From positions 1 through 63,718 of the forward strand of contig JAHBVI010000025.1 in the NCBI GenBank assembly GCA_019637635.1: 63,718 bases of DNA, written 5' to 3'. Of the stretch, positions 62,298-63,718 are shown piece by piece. The translations under genes and the position numbers were made by a program. The notes beneath the pieces were generated by a model that was not told where the DNA came from, did no database searches, and saw only the letters and a list, made by a program, of their open reading frames with translations. Source of the stretch: Anaerolineae bacterium (GTDB lineage Bacteria; Chloroflexota; Anaerolineae; Promineifilales; Promineifilaceae). Each line of letters opens with the position of its first letter. Within the stretch, counting starts at the first letter, position 1.

Positions 62298-63615
62298 CTC
62301 CAATCGCCTCCCGCACAATACCCAACACCGTATCCACCTCTTCCTCCGTTATAATCAACGGCGGGGCCAGGAGCAGGCTTTCGCCTTTGACGCGCGTTAG
62401 CAGGCCACGTTCCAGACATGCTTTGAGGATGGGGCCGGCGAGGTTGGCGGTAGCCTTGCTTTCCCGGTCGGCCACAAATTCAACGGCGCACATCAAGCCC
62501 AGGCCACGCACATTGCCGATACAGTCAAACTCATCGGCCAACGCCAGCAGGCCCGCTAACAGCCGCGCCCCCATCTGCCCGGCCCGCTCCGGCAGCTTTT
62601 CCCCTTCAATGATGTCCAGATTCGCCAGCGCCACCGCACAGCAGGTGGCATGGCCGGAGTAGGTGTAGGCGTGCATCCACGTTTGCGCGGGCGGCGCCGT
62701 CAGGATGACTTCTTTGATCGCGTCCGAAAGCTGGATGCCCCCCAACGGCAGGTAGCCGCTGGTAATGCCTTTGGCAAACGAAAGAATGTCCGGCTGGACG
62801 CTGTAGCGATTGAGAGCAAACATCTCCCCTGTGCGCCCAAAGCCCGTAATCACCTCATCCGCAATCAGCAGCACCTCATACTGGTCACAAATCTGGCGGA
62901 TACGCAGGAAATAATCATCCGGGGGCACAATCACCCCGCCCGCCCCTTGCACCGGCTCGGCAATAAAGGCGGCTACCGTCTCCGGCCCCTCGCGCAAAAT
63001 CACTTCTTCCAATGCCCGCGTCGCCGCTTCGCCAATAGATTCCCCCTCTTGCACATCCCCGGCAAAACGGTAGGGATACGGGGCGACGATGTGCAAAAAT
63101 CCGGGCACACGCGGCTCAAACATGGGCCAGTACGGAGCAATGCCGGTGGCGCTCATGGCCGCCAGCGTCACCCCATGATAAGCGTCTTGCCGGGCGATAA
63201 TTTTGACCTTATCTGGCTTGCCCAGCCGCTTCCAATAGTAGCGGGCGGTTTTGAAGGCGCTCTCGTTGGCCTCTGCGCCGCCGGAGGTGAAGTAGGTGTA
63301 GTTGAGGGCCGGGTAAGCATAGCCGGCCAACCGCTCCGCCAGTTCAATCACCGGCAGGTTGGCCAGCCCGGCGTAGTTGGAACAGTAAGCCAGTTGGCTC
63401 ATTTGCTGTTGGGCGGCAGCAGCCAGTTCAGCACGGCCGTACCCCACCAACACATTCCACAGCGCGGAGAGGCCGTCAATCAGGGTACGGCCGTCTACCG
63501 TATGCAAATAAATCCCCTCGCCCGATTCCACAATCAAGGGGGTTGCGTGACTATTCGGATGGTGCAGCGGGTGCAGCAGATGGTCACGGTCTTGGTTCAG
63601 CAGCTTTTCAATCAT
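62278..63615 (-). CDS. Class-III PLP aminotransferase
   Basis: A 445-aa omega-type aminotransferase. PLP-binding segments FTSGGAEANESAFKTAR, ARQDAYHGVTLAAMSATG, and VLLIADEVITGFGRTGEMFA; the PLP Lys in ILSFAKGITSGYLPLGG (about residue 275). Similar to putrescine/beta-alanine-pyruvate types; substrate not clear. Its C-terminal VMRDA and TGA are in a heptamer array. Confidence 0.9.
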   Translation of the reverse strand: MIEKLLNQDRDHLLHPLHHPNSHATPLIVESGEGIYLHTVDGRTLIDGLSALWNVLVGYGRAELAAAAQQQMSQLAYCSNYAGLANLPVIELAERLAGYAYPALNYTYFTSGGAEANESAFKTARYYWKRLGKPDKVKIIARQDAYHGVTLAAMSATGIAPYWPMFEPRVPGFLHIVAPYPYRFAGDVQEGESIGEAATRALEEVILREGPETVAAFIAEPVQGAGGVIVPPDDYFLRIRQICDQYEVLLIADEVITGFGRTGEMFALNRYSVQPDILSFAKGITSGYLPLGGIQLSDAIKEVILTAPPAQTWMHAYTYSGHATCCAVALANLDIIEGEKLPERAGQMGARLLAGLLALADEFDCIGNVRGLGLMCAVEFVADRESKATANLAGPILKACLERGLLTRVKGESLLLAPPLIITEEEVDTVLGIVREAIGDVMRDA

Positions 63616-63622
63616 CGTTTCC

Positions 63623-63665
63623 TCCGTAGTCCGTTATCCGTAAACCGTTATCCGTAAACCGACGG
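63623..63665. repeat. Heptamer array of the CCGTAAA/CCGTTAT type
   Basis: CCGTAGT, CCGTTAT, CCGTAAA, CCGTTAT, CCGTAAA units upstream of the aminotransferase, with inverted flank GACGGATGACGG. Confidence 0.85.
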
Positions 63666-63718
63666 ATGACGGTTCACGAAAATATAGCGTAACGGCCGTG
63701 ATTGTCCAACCTATGGGG

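Noticed and set aside
62650..63657. Plus-strand frame opposite the aminotransferase
   Set aside because: Shadow of a clear PLP enzyme gene; no recognisable motif.

Overview
The window looks like chromosome of a Chloroflexota bacterium, probably Anaerolineae-like. This rests on the moderately high GC content, the protein families (multi-GAF kinases, secreted proteins ending in an LPxI tail, T-box and S-box leaders), and two sequence habits. One is a dispersed palindromic octamer, ACGGCCGT, roughly 100-fold over chance. The other is a set of intergenic arrays of diverged 7-bp repeats resembling the short tandem heptamers of filamentous cyanobacteria. The taxonomic call is inference.

Layout. 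0-3.1 kb: a PhnD-like binding lipoprotein, a sensor kinase whose N-terminus is frameshifted, and a NarL-type regulator. 3.1-24 kb: a defence-like island. It opens with a short tyrosine recombinase. A tightly packed minus-strand operon follows (unknown protein, DUF433, DUF499 ATPase, an unannotated 57-aa ORF, an unknown 556-aa protein, and a frameshifted PLD-family nuclease). A second minus-strand block holds a SNF2 helicase fused to a TOPRIM domain, two small proteins including a C39-like peptidase, a helical membrane protein, a DUF1156 DNA methylase, a zinc ribbon and a membrane protein. 24.3-26.2 kb: three hairpins leading into a sigma-factor-like gene, then two unknown genes.

26.3-28 kb: tRNA-Asp, asd and a T-box leader with a consensus promoter, all on the minus strand. 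The T-box appears to read tRNA-Asp, whose gene lies directly downstream of asd. 28-32 kb: an EAD-macro-KAP NTPase conflict protein and ssb. 32.5-43 kb: a multi-GAF kinase, adenine deaminase, a HEPN/MNT toxin-antitoxin pair, an EcsC-like protein and a membrane kinase/regulator pair. 43-53 kb: small membrane and secreted proteins, paired lipoproteins, and two large secreted proteins, poor in the octamer.

52.9-59.5 kb: a cysteine/sulfur-carrier locus. A SAM-I riboswitch precedes mec (JAMM protease), cysO-like sulfur carrier, DUF4395, thioredoxin and MoeZ-like ThiF-rhodanese. Just upstream are two cysteine-synthase paralogues, one behind a leader with a Cys-codon peptide and a terminator. 59.6-63.6 kb: acyl-CoA synthetase, ThuA-like protein and a class-III aminotransferase. 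Heptamer arrays sit at many gene 3' ends. In seven genes they supply the stop codon, and in one case they lie inside the SAM riboswitch.
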